NCBI RefSeq assembly: GCF_020215705.1
Contig: NZ_JAIWNB010000046.1
Span: 1-46,629 of the forward strand
Source: Nonomuraea aurantiaca
Lineage (GTDB): Bacteria > Actinomycetota > Actinomycetes > Streptosporangiales > Streptosporangiaceae
Direction: 5' to 3'
DNA: 46,629 nucleotides
Each line of letters begins with the position of its first letter. Within the stretch, counting starts at the first letter, position 1. The notes below the pieces were generated by a model, which worked only from the letters and a program-made list of their open reading frames with translations, was not told the origin of the DNA and searched no databases. The position numbers and the translations under genes are program-made. Positions 1-8,191 of this stretch are shown here, in pieces.

Positions 1-811
1 CATCGACAACTGGTCCTGGGCCAAGACGCAGGGCGTCTACAACATGGTCCGCGACTTCAAGCAGCGCGGCGTGCCGATCGACTGCGTCGGCCTGCAGTCG
101 CACTTCAACAGCGGCAGCCCCTACAACGGCAACTACCGCACCACCATCTCCAGCTTCGCCGCCCTCGGGGTGGACGTGCAGATCACCGAGCTGGACATCC
201 AGGGCGGCTCGGCCACCACATACGCCAACGTCGTCAATGACTGCCTGGCGGTGCCGCGTTGTGCCGGCATCACCGTCTGGGGGGTTCGCGACAGCGACTC
301 CTGGCTCGGCGCCGGCGCCACCCCGCTGCTCTTCGACGGCAACGGTAACAAGAAGGCCGCCTACACCGCGGTGCTCAACGCGCTCAACGGCGGCAGCACG
401 TCGCCACCGCCCGGCGGCGGCGACGCGGGGCAGATCAAGAGCACGGCCTCCGGCCGCTGCGTGGACGTGCCCAACTCCAGCACCACCGACGGCACCGCGG
501 TGCAGCTGTGGGACTGCAACGGTCAGAGCAACCAACAGTGGGCGCAGACCACGGCCGGGGAGCTGAGGTACGGCGACAAGTGCTTGGACGCCGGGGGCAC
601 TGGCAACGGCGCCAAGATCCAGATCTACTCCTGCTGGGGTGGCGACAACCAGAAGTGGCGCGTCAACTCCGACGGCACGATCGTGGGCGTACAGTCCGGG
701 CTGTGCCTCGACGCCGTCGGCGCCGGCACTGGCAACGGCACGGGGCTGCAGCTGTACACCTGCTGGGGCGGCGGCAACCAGAAGTGGACCTACAACGCGG
801 GCACCGCGTGA
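1..811 (+). CDS. Endo-1,4-beta-xylanase, GH10 with C-terminal CBM13 (ricin-type lectin), 5' end outside window
   Basis: Only the C-terminal part is present; the reading frame is open from base 2. The first ~120 residues are the end of a GH10 TIM barrel: DFKQRG..CVGLQSHFNSGSPY, then ITELDIQ, whose Glu (codon 188-190) is the family's catalytic nucleophile, then TVWGVRDSDSW. A GGSTSPPPGGG linker follows, then a CBM13 beta-trefoil with three QxW-type repeats (NQQW, NQKW, NQKW) that binds xylan or galactose. The layout closely follows secreted Streptomyces XlnA xylanases, so this is an extracellular hemicellulase hydrolysing the xylan backbone. The acid/base Glu and signal peptide lie upstream of the window. 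It converges on the ABC exporter gene. Identification of the family is firm. Confidence 0.95.
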   Translation, partial: IDNWSWAKTQGVYNMVRDFKQRGVPIDCVGLQSHFNSGSPYNGNYRTTISSFAALGVDVQITELDIQGGSATTYANVVNDCLAVPRCAGITVWGVRDSDSWLGAGATPLLFDGNGNKKAAYTAVLNALNGGSTSPPPGGGDAGQIKSTASGRCVDVPNSSTTDGTAVQLWDCNGQSNQQWAQTTAGELRYGDKCLDAGGTGNGAKIQIYSCWGGDNQKWRVNSDGTIVGVQSGLCLDAVGAGTGNGTGLQLYTCWGGGNQKWTYNAGTA

Positions 812-855
812 GCTTCACCCGAAGCGGGCGCTGCAGGCCCCTTCATCGGTGAAGC
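812..855. terminator. Possible bidirectional hairpin between convergent genes
   Basis: GCTTCACC (812-819) and GGTGAAGC (848-855) form a perfect 8-bp stem with a long 28-nt loop, starting directly after the xylanase stop and covering the stop of the ABC gene. There is no T-run, so termination is only suggested by position. Confidence 0.35.
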
Positions 856-2672
856 GCGTCCGGGGTGTCGTCCTCCATCAGGAAGCCGCCGGACTGGTGG
901 CGCCAGAGCCGGGCGTAGGGGCCCTCGGACTCGAGCAGCTCGCCGTGGGTGCCCTGCTCCACGATCTCGCCGCGGTTCAGCACGACGAGCCGGTCCATGC
1001 GGACGACGGTGCTCAGGCGGTGCGCGACCACAAGCGCGGTGCGGTCCCGCATCAGCTTCCACAACGCTTCCTGGACGAGGATCTCGCTTTCCGAGTCCAG
1101 GGCGCTGGTCGCCTCGTCCAGCAGCAGGATCGGGGCGTCGCGCAGAATGGCGCGGGCGAGGGCGACCCGTTGCCGCTGGCCGCCGGACAGCTTGACGCCA
1201 CGCTCGCCGACCAGGGTGTCGAAGCCCTTCGGCAGCGACTCGACGAACTCCGTGACGTGCGCCGCCCGCGCGGCCCGCATGATCTCCGCGTCGGTGGCGC
1301 CCGGCCGGGCGAAGGCGATGTTGTCGCGCACCGACCGGTGGAACATGGCCGGCTCCTGGGGCACGTACGCGATGAGGCCGCGCAGGTCGGCCTGCCGCAG
1401 GCGGGCGATGTCCTGGCCGCCGATCAGGATCCGACCCCCGTCGACGTCCATGAGGCGCAGTAACAGCCGGGTGAGCGTGCTCTTGCCGCCGCCGGACTGG
1501 CCGACCAGTCCGATCTTGGCGCCGCTGGGGATGTCCAGGTCCAGGCGCTCGAACAGGGGCGGACCGCCGGCGTGGGCGAACGTCACCCGCTCGAAGCGGA
1601 TGCTCGCGTCAGCCGGGCGCAGCGGCTGCGGGTCGGCCGGATCGACCACACTCGGTGGTACGAGCAGCAGTTCGGTGAACTGGGCGGCTTCGGTGAGCAC
1701 GCTCTCGATGCGCCGGTAGATCTGATTGAACTCGAACATGACGCTGATCGTGTTCGAGTAGTAGGTGAAGGTCACCACGATGGCCTCCACGCCCAGACCG
1801 CCCCGGAGCGCGACGGCCAGCAGCAGGCCGAGGGCGCTGGTGAGGATCGAGATGGGTGCGACCACGGTGTCCACCCGCAGGTTGCCGTAGTCCCAGGAGT
1901 GCAGCGACAGTCTCCGCTGCTCGGCGATCCTTACACGGTGCTCGGCGGCCTCGCGGTCCTCGGCGGCGAACGCGCGTACGGTGTCCATGTTCGCCAGGAC
2001 GTCCGCGACGTGGCCGGAGACCCGCACCTTGGCGGCCTCACGCTTGTCGACCAGCGCCTGGCGGCGGCGGATGAGCGGCGCGACGACGCAGCCCGTGACG
2101 ATGATGAGGCCCAGCAGAACGAAGACCAGCAGCGGGTGATAAGTCCACAGCACCACCGAGGCGAAGGCGATCGGCACCACCTTGGCCATGATGGAGAAGG
2201 TCAGCGTGTCGACGAAGTCCTCGAATCGGGAGGAGAACCCCAGCACCCGTTTGGTCAGCGAGCCGGCGAAGTTGTTGTGGAAGAACGCGGTGTCCTTGGT
2301 CAGCAACTCCTCCATGCCCACCACGCCGAGGTGCTCGATGCCGCGGGCGTCCGTACGATTCAGGAAATGCAGCCCGATCCGCCACAGCGCCTCACCGGCC
2401 AGTAGCAGCCCGGCGAAGCTGAGCACGTACGGCAGGAGCGCGCCAACGGAGCCGTCACCGCCGGCGGACAATTGCCCCACAATGCCGGCTACCGCCAGCG
2501 GCGCGAGGTAGAACAGGCAGATGTTCCCGAGTGCGGGCATCGTCAGCGCGGGCACCGCGACGCGCCGCTGGCGCACGAGCTCACCGGAGTAGTGGCGCAG
2601 CGCGAGCAGGACCGCCGACTTTCGTACGGACGAAACACCTCCGGAGCCCTGAAGCGATCCGAGCACAGCCAT
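843..2672 (-). CDS. ABC transporter, fused permease-ATPase (ABCB-type exporter half)
   Basis: A 609-aa fused exporter: an N-terminal six-helix transmembrane domain (about residues 20-310) followed by a nucleotide-binding domain. The ATPase shows Walker A GLVGQSGGGKST, signature LSGGQRQRV, Walker B ILLLDEATSALD and the H-loop VVAHRLST. Such proteins act as homo- or heterodimers in the membrane and export lipids, peptides or drugs; the substrate cannot be read from sequence. The frame stays open further upstream to 2792, but ATG 2672 has a good Shine-Dalgarno (GGGAGG about 8 bases upstream), so I use it. There is no adjacent second half-transporter, which favours a homodimer. Confidence 0.9.
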   Translation of the reverse strand: MAVLGSLQGSGGVSSVRKSAVLLALRHYSGELVRQRRVAVPALTMPALGNICLFYLAPLAVAGIVGQLSAGGDGSVGALLPYVLSFAGLLLAGEALWRIGLHFLNRTDARGIEHLGVVGMEELLTKDTAFFHNNFAGSLTKRVLGFSSRFEDFVDTLTFSIMAKVVPIAFASVVLWTYHPLLVFVLLGLIIVTGCVVAPLIRRRQALVDKREAAKVRVSGHVADVLANMDTVRAFAAEDREAAEHRVRIAEQRRLSLHSWDYGNLRVDTVVAPISILTSALGLLLAVALRGGLGVEAIVVTFTYYSNTISVMFEFNQIYRRIESVLTEAAQFTELLLVPPSVVDPADPQPLRPADASIRFERVTFAHAGGPPLFERLDLDIPSGAKIGLVGQSGGGKSTLTRLLLRLMDVDGGRILIGGQDIARLRQADLRGLIAYVPQEPAMFHRSVRDNIAFARPGATDAEIMRAARAAHVTEFVESLPKGFDTLVGERGVKLSGGQRQRVALARAILRDAPILLLDEATSALDSESEILVQEALWKLMRDRTALVVAHRLSTVVRMDRLVVLNRGEIVEQGTHGELLESEGPYARLWRHQSGGFLMEDDTPDALHR

Positions 2673-3445
2673 CCGCCCCTCCCAAACCCGACAACCGTCC
2701 GTGACCATGCTGCCGCAGGGCGTACGCGGAGGCGACTGATTTTCCGGCCACCGGAGCCGGGGGGCTTCTCCCGAATGTGTCCCCAGCGCCAAGTAGCTCC
2801 GCGTAGATCACGGTCGCGGTCGAGAGCGGTCAGCTCATACGCCTGACCAGCGTGCAGTGAGGTGAGCGACGAGCTGAGGTCGGCTCGCCGGAACTCATCG
2901 CACAGTGATCTACTTTGTAAAGGGCAGTCCACTCGGCTGTCTACTGACCCCGTTGGTTACGACATCTTCCTCGTCCACTGGGAATTCGGCGGCCAGAACC
3001 TGGGTCAGCAACCCGCCAGGTTCTCCCGTTATGGCTCGTCCGAGCAAGTGGTACAGCCTCGGCCACGAGAACGGCCCGTTGGGCTGCGCCACACATCTAC
3101 ACCTTCCACCAGCTGCGGCGCCGGCCGAGACCACCAGCAGCGCGTTCAAGGCACGCGTGGTGGGGCTCATCTGAAGCTGATCGAGGCCGGCTCCTTCGAA
3201 ATCGGCGTGGTGCTTCTGCGCTACGAGATCAAGAAATAAGCGGAAGTCCGCACTTTCGAAGAATCGGATGTCGACGATGCCGCGCTGTCACTCGCCCATC
3301 GCCGGATACGCCCGCGCCGAGCGCGACGGGCGGCGGCTGTCGCTGCGCGCCCGGCTGTTCAGCCTGGACGACCGCGCCCCTGCCACGAGGCGATCGGTGG
3401 CAGGGGGGCTTCCGGTCGGATGCGCCGACCGGCGTGGTCCTGTCG
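2673..3445. other. Long non-coding or decayed stretch
   Basis: No convincing intact gene. An open plus-strand frame at about 2862-3239 ends with a plausible protein tail (LIEAGSFEIGVVLLRYEIKK then stop), but its upstream part does not resemble coding sequence and there is no clear RBS, so it may be a gene relic. A second plus-strand frame around 3268-3477 has a short protein-like stretch (RRLSLRARLFSLDD) and I do not recognise it. Confidence 0.4.
3377..3406. terminator. Strong hairpin downstream of the DUF11 gene
   Basis: CCCCTGCCAC (3377-3386) pairs perfectly with GTGGCAGGGG (3397-3406) around a 10-nt loop. It lies 40 bases beyond the stop of the minus-strand DUF11 gene, where a terminator is expected. 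No U-tract follows, which is common in actinomycetes. Confidence 0.55.
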
Positions 3446-4261
3446 CTAGTTCCTCGGCTTCTGTCCGCTTTCCTTGATGCAGTACGGGCAGAAGGGTTCA
3501 GGGTCGATGCAGATCTTGACGCTGTCGGAGTCGTTGGCGGGATCGAGATCCAGCTCCGTGGCGTCGGCGGTGGCCGTGTTGGTCGTCTCCGCGACCGCTG
3601 TGGCCTTGGCATGGACGGTCAACGTGGCCGAGGCGCCACTGGCCAGCGCGCCGACGGTCCACATCCCGCTCGCCGCCGCGTAGGTTCCGTTGGAGGCCGT
3701 GGCGGACAGGAAGGTGAGGGTGGACGGCAGCATGTCCTTGACCATGACCCCCGTCGCGTCGTTCGGGCCGGCGTTGCGTACGGTGACGCGGTAGGTGACG
3801 GTCTGGCCGACGGTCACCTTGGTCGAATCGGCGGACTTGACCACGCTCAGGTCCACGGCCGGGTTGACCTTGGTAACGGCGTCGCCGCTGGTAGAGGTCA
3901 ACTGCTCCGGCTCCGGGCCGAGGCGGTTCTCGGAGCCGACCGTCGCCTGGTTGGTCACCTGCCTGCCCGCGGCGTCCCGGCCGACCTTGACCTTGAACTC
4001 CACGGTGGTGCCGCCGGGCAGGCTCGCGGCGTTGGGCAGCGAGCCGCCGGCCGCGGGGGTCGCGTCGTCGCCCAGGGTGAAGGAGACCTTGTCGGCGTCG
4101 AACTCGCCCTGGTCGTCGCCCGCCTGGTCGGTCTTGTCCCCGCTGCCCGGGCCGTCGACCACCCGCAGCGAGCCGGGCACGTAGGTGCCCCAGCTCCCGG
4201 TGCCGTCCGACATGACCTTCTGTTGCACCGGGGCCCTCGGGGCGCCGATGTCCAGGGCCAT
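3446..4261 (-). pseudogene. DUF11-domain (repeat adhesin-like) surface protein, 5' truncated
   Basis: The frame encodes a DUF11-type beta-sandwich repeat: DLSVVKSADSTKVTVGQTVTYRV, NAGPNDATGVMVKDMLPS, then NTATADATELDLDPAND. Upstream of it is another beta-rich segment (GSWGTYVPGSLRVVDGPG...FKVKVGRD.AGRQVTNQATV) that normally precedes DUF11 repeats in secreted actinomycete proteins. The C-terminus is unusual, with a Cys cluster CIDPEPFCPYC. There is no signal peptide: the frame runs backward into the 3' end of the SgcJ/EcaC gene, out of its frame, so the natural N-terminus is missing. ATG 4261 is the first in-frame Met after the junction and has no good RBS. I infer a deletion or insertion junction near 4262-4280 that removed the export signal, probably inactivating the gene. 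Confidence 0.7.
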
Positions 4262-4275
4262 CGTGTCGACTGCGG

Positions 4276-4692
4276 TCAGTCGCTGCTGAGCACGCTGGTG
4301 TTCTGGCAGGCGGTCAGGCGCCACTGCCCGTCCTCCTTTGCCATGACGAACAGCGGCGTGCCCACCTCCTCCGTCCCGTCGGGGTTCCGATAGACCTGAC
4401 ACACCTTCACGGCTGCGACGTCGGGACGGATGAACAGCACATGTTCCACCTCAAACGTGACCGTCGCACCCTGCATCCCGCCGGGAAGCACCTGGTGAGT
4501 GAACGTCGAGATCGCATCACGGCCGAAGAGGCGCTTGCCGCTGCCCGTTGTCCAGATCGCGTCAGCTCGGAACAGAGCAACGAATTCGTCAGGGAGTTCG
4601 TTGTTCTGGGAGTGCTCAACCGTGGCCACCACCTGCTCGATCGCTTCGATATCGGCTTGGCTCGTCTGGTCAGCAATGTTCATTGTGCTCAT
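4276..4692 (-). CDS. SgcJ/EcaC-family (SnoaL/NTF2-like fold) protein
   Basis: A complete 138-aa protein matching the SgcJ/EcaC oxidoreductase-like family: an N-terminal helix (ADIEAIEQVVATVEHSQNNELPDEFVALF), a strand pair DAIWTTGSGKRLFGRDAI, and the closing sheet TVTFEVEHVLFIRPDVAAVKV...GTPLFVMAKEDGQWRLTACQNT. These are small cone-shaped NTF2-like proteins that bind small hydrophobic ligands; despite the family name, catalysis is rarely shown. The start is ATG 4692 (an alternative Met lies three codons in). There is no RBS, but a -10 box lies 7 bases upstream, so the message is probably leaderless. The stop at 4276 lies 14 bases from the truncated DUF11 frame. See the MerR-type promoter directly upstream. 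Confidence 0.85.
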   Translation of the reverse strand: MSTMNIADQTSQADIEAIEQVVATVEHSQNNELPDEFVALFRADAIWTTGSGKRLFGRDAISTFTHQVLPGGMQGATVTFEVEHVLFIRPDVAAVKVCQVYRNPDGTEEVGTPLFVMAKEDGQWRLTACQNTSVLSSD

Positions 4693-4699
4693 GACATGG

Positions 4700-4730
4700 A
4701 CGATAGAACCTTAAGTTCTCTTGAGGTCAA
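4700..4730 (-). promoter_or_regulatory. MerR/SoxR-type promoter with 19-bp spacer and inverted repeat
   Basis: On the minus strand: TTGACC (4730-4725), a 19-bp spacer, and TATCGT (4705-4700), then 7 bases to the ATG at 4692. The spacer contains ACCTCAAG-AGAA-CTTAAGGT, two 8-bp half-sites (one mismatch) separated by 4 bp, the same geometry as SoxR/MerR-family operators. The overlong 19-bp spacer is a hallmark of promoters activated by DNA distortion by MerR-family regulators. No merR gene is in the window, so the regulator acts in trans. Confidence 0.7.
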
Positions 4731-4776
4731 GAGCGTCCATCGTGCCGGGGCGGAGTCTTGGTGTGCAGTGATGTTC

Positions 4777-5071
4777 TCAGGCCAGTAGGTCTAGGGTTTC
4801 GGGTGTTTCCCAGGCTGTCAGATGCCGCTCTGGGTCGGTTCCTTTCTGCGCGCACTGGTTGATCAGTTCGGCGAGGGCTTGCCGCTCCTGCCCTGGGAGG
4901 CCCTGCAGGAGGGCAATCACCGGCTCCAGGACCTCCAATCGTGGCCTCGGGCGTGATGGCGTCGTCGTCGTCGCTGTGATCCAGCCTGATGACGATCTCG
5001 GTGAGCCGGGCTTCCAGGTATCGGCGATCATCTGGGTGAGCAGGCTGGTGTTCTCGTGCCGGGCGGGCGCT
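4777..5071 (-). pseudogene. Small helical hypothetical protein, frameshifted
   Basis: Two frames together give a continuous protein: RRYLEARLTEIVIRLDHSDDDDAITPEA in one, then LEVLEPVIALLQGLPGQERQ and AQKGTDPERHLTAWETPETLDLLA in the next, with the frame change near 4940. Both halves look coding and join naturally at EA-LEVLEP. The 5' end runs into an unrelated plus-strand relic at about 5067. I do not know the family; it appears as a short helical cytosolic protein. Confidence 0.45.
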
Positions 5072-5207
5072 CACCGAGGTGTTCGCCACGCACTTCCCCG
5101 GCATCCCCCTCGACGGCGACGCCCCCGAAGCCGCCGCCTACTCGCTCAACAGCATTCTCGACTTCATCCCAGGCGCCTCCGACGATCTGAAGCAAGCAAT
5201 TTCATGA
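5067..5207 (+). pseudogene. 3' relic of an unidentified gene
   Basis: An open frame with coding character ending in a stop at 5205-5207 reads ALTEVFATHFPGIPLDGDA followed by AAYSLNSILDFIPGASDDL. It has no start or upstream domain and abuts a minus-strand relic. I do not recognise the family. Confidence 0.35.
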
Positions 5208-5316
5208 ACCTGGAACACCGGCGCGCGAGGACTCCTGCCAGGCGACCGGGCGCTTTCCGGACGCCCGTACGAGAGCGCGCAGTTCGCGTACCGCGTGGGC
5301 GAACGACGCGTCGGGG

Positions 5317-5473
5317 GGCCGAACACCTCGTCCGCTCCGATGTGGACGTACGGTCCCGCCGTCAGGGCGCAGACCTCCTTGAGTATGCGTCCGACCAGTT
5401 CGTGCGTATCAGCGTCGGCGAGGTCAAGCGGCGGGGTCTCCGGGCCGGTGTACTTCTCCGCGCGTTTCTTCAA
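5317..5473 (-). pseudogene. GH20 beta-N-acetylhexosaminidase fragment
   Basis: About 45 residues resemble the core of GH20 hexosaminidases: PLDLADADTHELVGRILKEV, then GPYVHIGADEVFG. The adjacent Asp-Glu of HIGADE is the catalytic pair in this family (usually HIGGDE). The rest of the enzyme (~400 residues) is absent, so this is a dead internal fragment. It overlaps the 3' end of the reductase fusion gene on the same strand, which suggests that both once belonged to one sugar-catabolic operon. Confidence 0.65.
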
Positions 5474-7445
5474 GCCAGGCGACCTCGTCGTCGGTGAGCT
5501 CGACCGACAGACCCTGGAGCGACGTCCGAGTCTCGGTGATGTGCCGGGGGCCGATCAGCGGGAACACCGGGTACGGCTGGTGCAGCAACCAGGCCAGCGC
5601 GATTGCGGTCGGCTCGACGCCCTTCTGCTTCGCCAGCTCCCGAGCTCTGCGTAACCGCTCAAAGTTCTCGTCGGAATAGAAGCAGCGGACCAGCGTCTCG
5701 TCCGAGCGGTCCTCCGGCGTGGCCCGGCCGGTGAAGAACCCGCGGGCCTGGCTCGACCACGGTAACAGCGCGACCTGCCGCTCCCGCAACCACGCCTGCG
5801 ACGCGTCGTCGGCGACGTGCCGGCAGCCCTGCCAGGGCACGTCATACGCCCGGGCGAGGCTCAGGTGGTTGCTGAGCAGGGTGAACGGCTGCTTGCCGTT
5901 CGCCTTGGCGTACGCGTTCGCCTCGTCGAAGCGGGCGGTGGACCAATTGGACCCGCCGTACGCCTTGATCCGGCCGGCCCGGAAGTGCTCGTCCAGCACC
6001 TCGACGAAGTCCGAGACCGGCACCTCCTCGTTGTCCCGGTGCATCAGGTAGAGGTCGACGTGGTCGGTCTGTAACCGCTCCAGGCTCTCGTGCAGCTGCC
6101 GGGTGATCGACTCCGGGTCGCAGTGCGGCGTGTGCGCACCCTTGCCGATGACAACGACCTCGTCCCGGTTCCCGCGCATCGCCATCCACTGCCCGAGCAG
6201 CTTCTCGCCCAGGCCGCCGCCGTAGATGTAGGCAGTGTCGAAGGTGTTGCCGCCGCGCTCGACGAAGTCGTCGAACATCACCGCGGCGTGCGTCAGCGTC
6301 TCCTGGTTGTCCGCGCCCATCACCAACCGGGAAACCTGCTTGTCCAGGCCGGGCACCTTGCCGTACGTCATCGGGGCGTTGTCGCGCCGGGCCAGCGGGC
6401 CGCCGGTCGCGGTCGGAACGCTCGCGTCGTCACGTTCGCTCGCGTACTGCTGCCCGATCGCCTTGCGCCATTCGTCCTGCACGGTCAGGTTGCCGAGGGT
6501 GTCGGCCCAGGTCATCTCCGGCGCCTGCCGCTGTTCGATCGCGGCCGCGACCGCGTCGGCCTCGGCGGCGTAGATCAGGGCCGGCTCGGCGGAGATGTCG
6601 CGCGGCTGCTCGCCTACCTTGTACAGGGTGACGTGGGCCGGCTTGCCGTCGCCGCCGAACCACGGGTCCTCGATCTCCAGGTAGCCCTTACTGCCGAAAA
6701 TGCGGACCCGGTTCTCGTCCTTCAGCCGCACACCGGTGCTGACCTGAGCGGTCATCCCACTGTCGAAGAACAACGTCGCCACGGCCCACTCGTCCGCGCC
6801 GGTTTCCCCGACCTGCCCGACCGCGGTTAACTCGGCCGGATCGGCGAACGGGCGGCCGATCGCCGCGCCGGCGATCAGCCGGGCCATCGAGACCGGATAA
6901 CCGCCGACGTCGAGGATGCCGCCACCGCCCAGTTCGTCGGCGAACAGCCGGCTCTCGGGCTGGAATTGCGCCTGGAACGCGAACGACGCCTGAATCTGGT
7001 GCACGGTGCCGAGCTCGCCATCGCGGACCAGCTCGGCGATCAGCTTGGTCTGCGGCAGGCAGCGGTACATGTACGCCTCCATCAAGAAGACGTCGTTGCG
7101 CTCCGCGGCCTCGATCATCGCCTCGGCCCAGGCCCGGTTGATCGCGAGCGGCTTCTCGCACAGCACGTGCTTGCCCGCCTCGGCGGCCTTGATCACCCAT
7201 TCGGGGTGCTGCGGGTGCGGTGTAGCGATGTAGACCGCATCCACCGTCGCGTCGGCGAGCAGGTCGTCGTACGAACCGTGCAGGCGGGGGATGTCGAACC
7301 GGTTGTCGAACGCTTCGGCCGAGACGAGCGATCGGCTGCCCACAGCGACGACCGTGTTGACCGGCGACGTCGGCACCTGCTCGGCGAACCGGGACGCGAT
7401 GTACCCGGTCCCGAGGATGCCCCAGCGAAGTTTGGTGTCAGTCAC
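5424..7445 (-). CDS. Bifunctional-looking Gfo/Idh/MocA oxidoreductase fused to aldo/keto reductase
   Basis: A 673-aa protein. Residues 1 to ~330 are a Gfo/Idh/MocA dehydrogenase: Rossmann start LRWGILGTGYIASRF, then CEKPLAINRAWAEAMIEAA with the characteristic EKP motif, and a C-terminal sheet domain around GGGGILDVGGYPVSMA. After a linker, residues ~360-673 are an aldo/keto reductase with the tetrad visible: FDTAYIYG (Asp, Tyr), VVIGKG (Lys), DLYLMHRDN (His). Both domains use NAD(P)H on sugars or related carbonyls, so a two-step oxidation/reduction of one sugar is plausible. The start is GTG 7445 with GAAGGG 7 bases upstream. Flanking GH20 and sugar-permease fragments support a sugar-catabolic origin. 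The fusion recurs in actinomycetes as far as I recall. Confidence 0.88.
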   Translation of the reverse strand: MTDTKLRWGILGTGYIASRFAEQVPTSPVNTVVAVGSRSLVSAEAFDNRFDIPRLHGSYDDLLADATVDAVYIATPHPQHPEWVIKAAEAGKHVLCEKPLAINRAWAEAMIEAAERNDVFLMEAYMYRCLPQTKLIAELVRDGELGTVHQIQASFAFQAQFQPESRLFADELGGGGILDVGGYPVSMARLIAGAAIGRPFADPAELTAVGQVGETGADEWAVATLFFDSGMTAQVSTGVRLKDENRVRIFGSKGYLEIEDPWFGGDGKPAHVTLYKVGEQPRDISAEPALIYAAEADAVAAAIEQRQAPEMTWADTLGNLTVQDEWRKAIGQQYASERDDASVPTATGGPLARRDNAPMTYGKVPGLDKQVSRLVMGADNQETLTHAAVMFDDFVERGGNTFDTAYIYGGGLGEKLLGQWMAMRGNRDEVVVIGKGAHTPHCDPESITRQLHESLERLQTDHVDLYLMHRDNEEVPVSDFVEVLDEHFRAGRIKAYGGSNWSTARFDEANAYAKANGKQPFTLLSNHLSLARAYDVPWQGCRHVADDASQAWLRERQVALLPWSSQARGFFTGRATPEDRSDETLVRCFYSDENFERLRRARELAKQKGVEPTAIALAWLLHQPYPVFPLIGPRHITETRTSLQGLSVELTDDEVAWLEETRGEVHRPGDPAA

Positions 7446-7519
7446 ACAGTGCCCTTCGTGTTGTTGTTTTCATGGTCAGAGTTTCATGGCATTGCCGCGC
7501 TCGGCTACGGCTCCGTTCT

Positions 7520-7645
7520 TCATCCCTTGATGCCGCACGTGACGACGCTGCGGATGAAGTAGCGCTGGGCGAAGAGGAAGATCAGCATCACAGGCGTGAC
7601 GTAGAGGGCGGCCGCGGCAGCTTGCACGGTCGGTATGGCGTTGCC
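7520..7645 (-). pseudogene. Carbohydrate ABC transporter permease, 3' fragment
   Basis: The last ~40 residues of a MalG-type permease: QAAAAALYVTPVMLIFLFAQ then RYFIRSVVTCGIKG and stop. The final transmembrane helix and the FxxxGxxxGAxKG-like tail are typical. Nothing upstream in frame continues the protein, and plus-strand P450 sequence starts within 20 bases, marking a rearrangement junction near 7650. It lies upstream of and co-directional with the reductase fusion. Confidence 0.65.
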
Positions 7646-7661
7646 GTGCGGATCCTGGCAT

Positions 7662-7963
7662 CCATGAGCCCGGCCTGACCATCGAGACGGTGGCCGACAG
7701 CTGATCGACGGCATGATCGCCCGAGGCGGGGTACGCAACCTCGTCGCCGAGTACGCGGTACCGCTGCCCGTCGAGATGCTCAGCTCGCTGCTGGGCGTGC
7801 CGTCGTCCGATCGGGAGAAGTTCGAGCGCTGGAGTTCCTCCACCCTGTCGGTGGCCGGGAAGTCCGAGCAGGAGATCGCCGCCGACATGGGGGAGCTGGC
7901 GCCGCGTATATGACCGACCTGATCGCGAAGCGGCGAGCGGAACCCCGGGACGTAGTCTTGGTC
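7662..7963 (+). pseudogene. Cytochrome P450 internal fragment with frameshifts
   Basis: The main frame reads LIDGMIARGGVRNLVAEYAV and VEMLSSLLGVPSSDREKFERW, the C/D-helix region of actinomycete P450s (LVADYA-PLPV-LLGVP). A one-base shift upstream continues PGLTIETVAD, and another at ~7910 continues YMTDLIAKRRAEPRD, which is the expected next helix. I-helix, ExxR and haem-Cys regions are all absent, so this is a non-functional piece. Confidence 0.65.
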
Positions 7964-7964
7964 C

Positions 7965-8054
7965 ATGGCGGTGGAGACATGGCCCGACTACGAGGAGTAC
8001 CGAAAGCGGACCGACCGCGCCATCCCAGTCCTCGTTCTCGAGCCCCTCTCCTGA
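7965..8054 (+). pseudogene. 3' fragment of nitroreductase/F420(deazaflavin)-dependent oxidoreductase family gene
   Basis: ATG 7965 opens a 29-codon frame reading WPDYEEYRKRTDRAIPVLVL then EPLS and stop. This closely resembles the C-terminal motif (YQ.KTDREIPVLVLEP) of Ddn-like deazaflavin-dependent nitroreductases. The nucleotide-binding body is missing. The remaining bases up to 8191 hold nothing I recognise. Confidence 0.5.
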
Positions 8055-8191
8055 CTGCGGACGGGTCCGCTGAAACTCCTGGCGGTTGAACGTGCGGATC
8101 CGCCGGTTCCGGCTGTCCGGCACGCTGGGTTGCCCGGTCCAGATCGGTGGAGGAGCGGTCGCCCTTCAGTTGATCGTTTCCGGTCGAAGCG

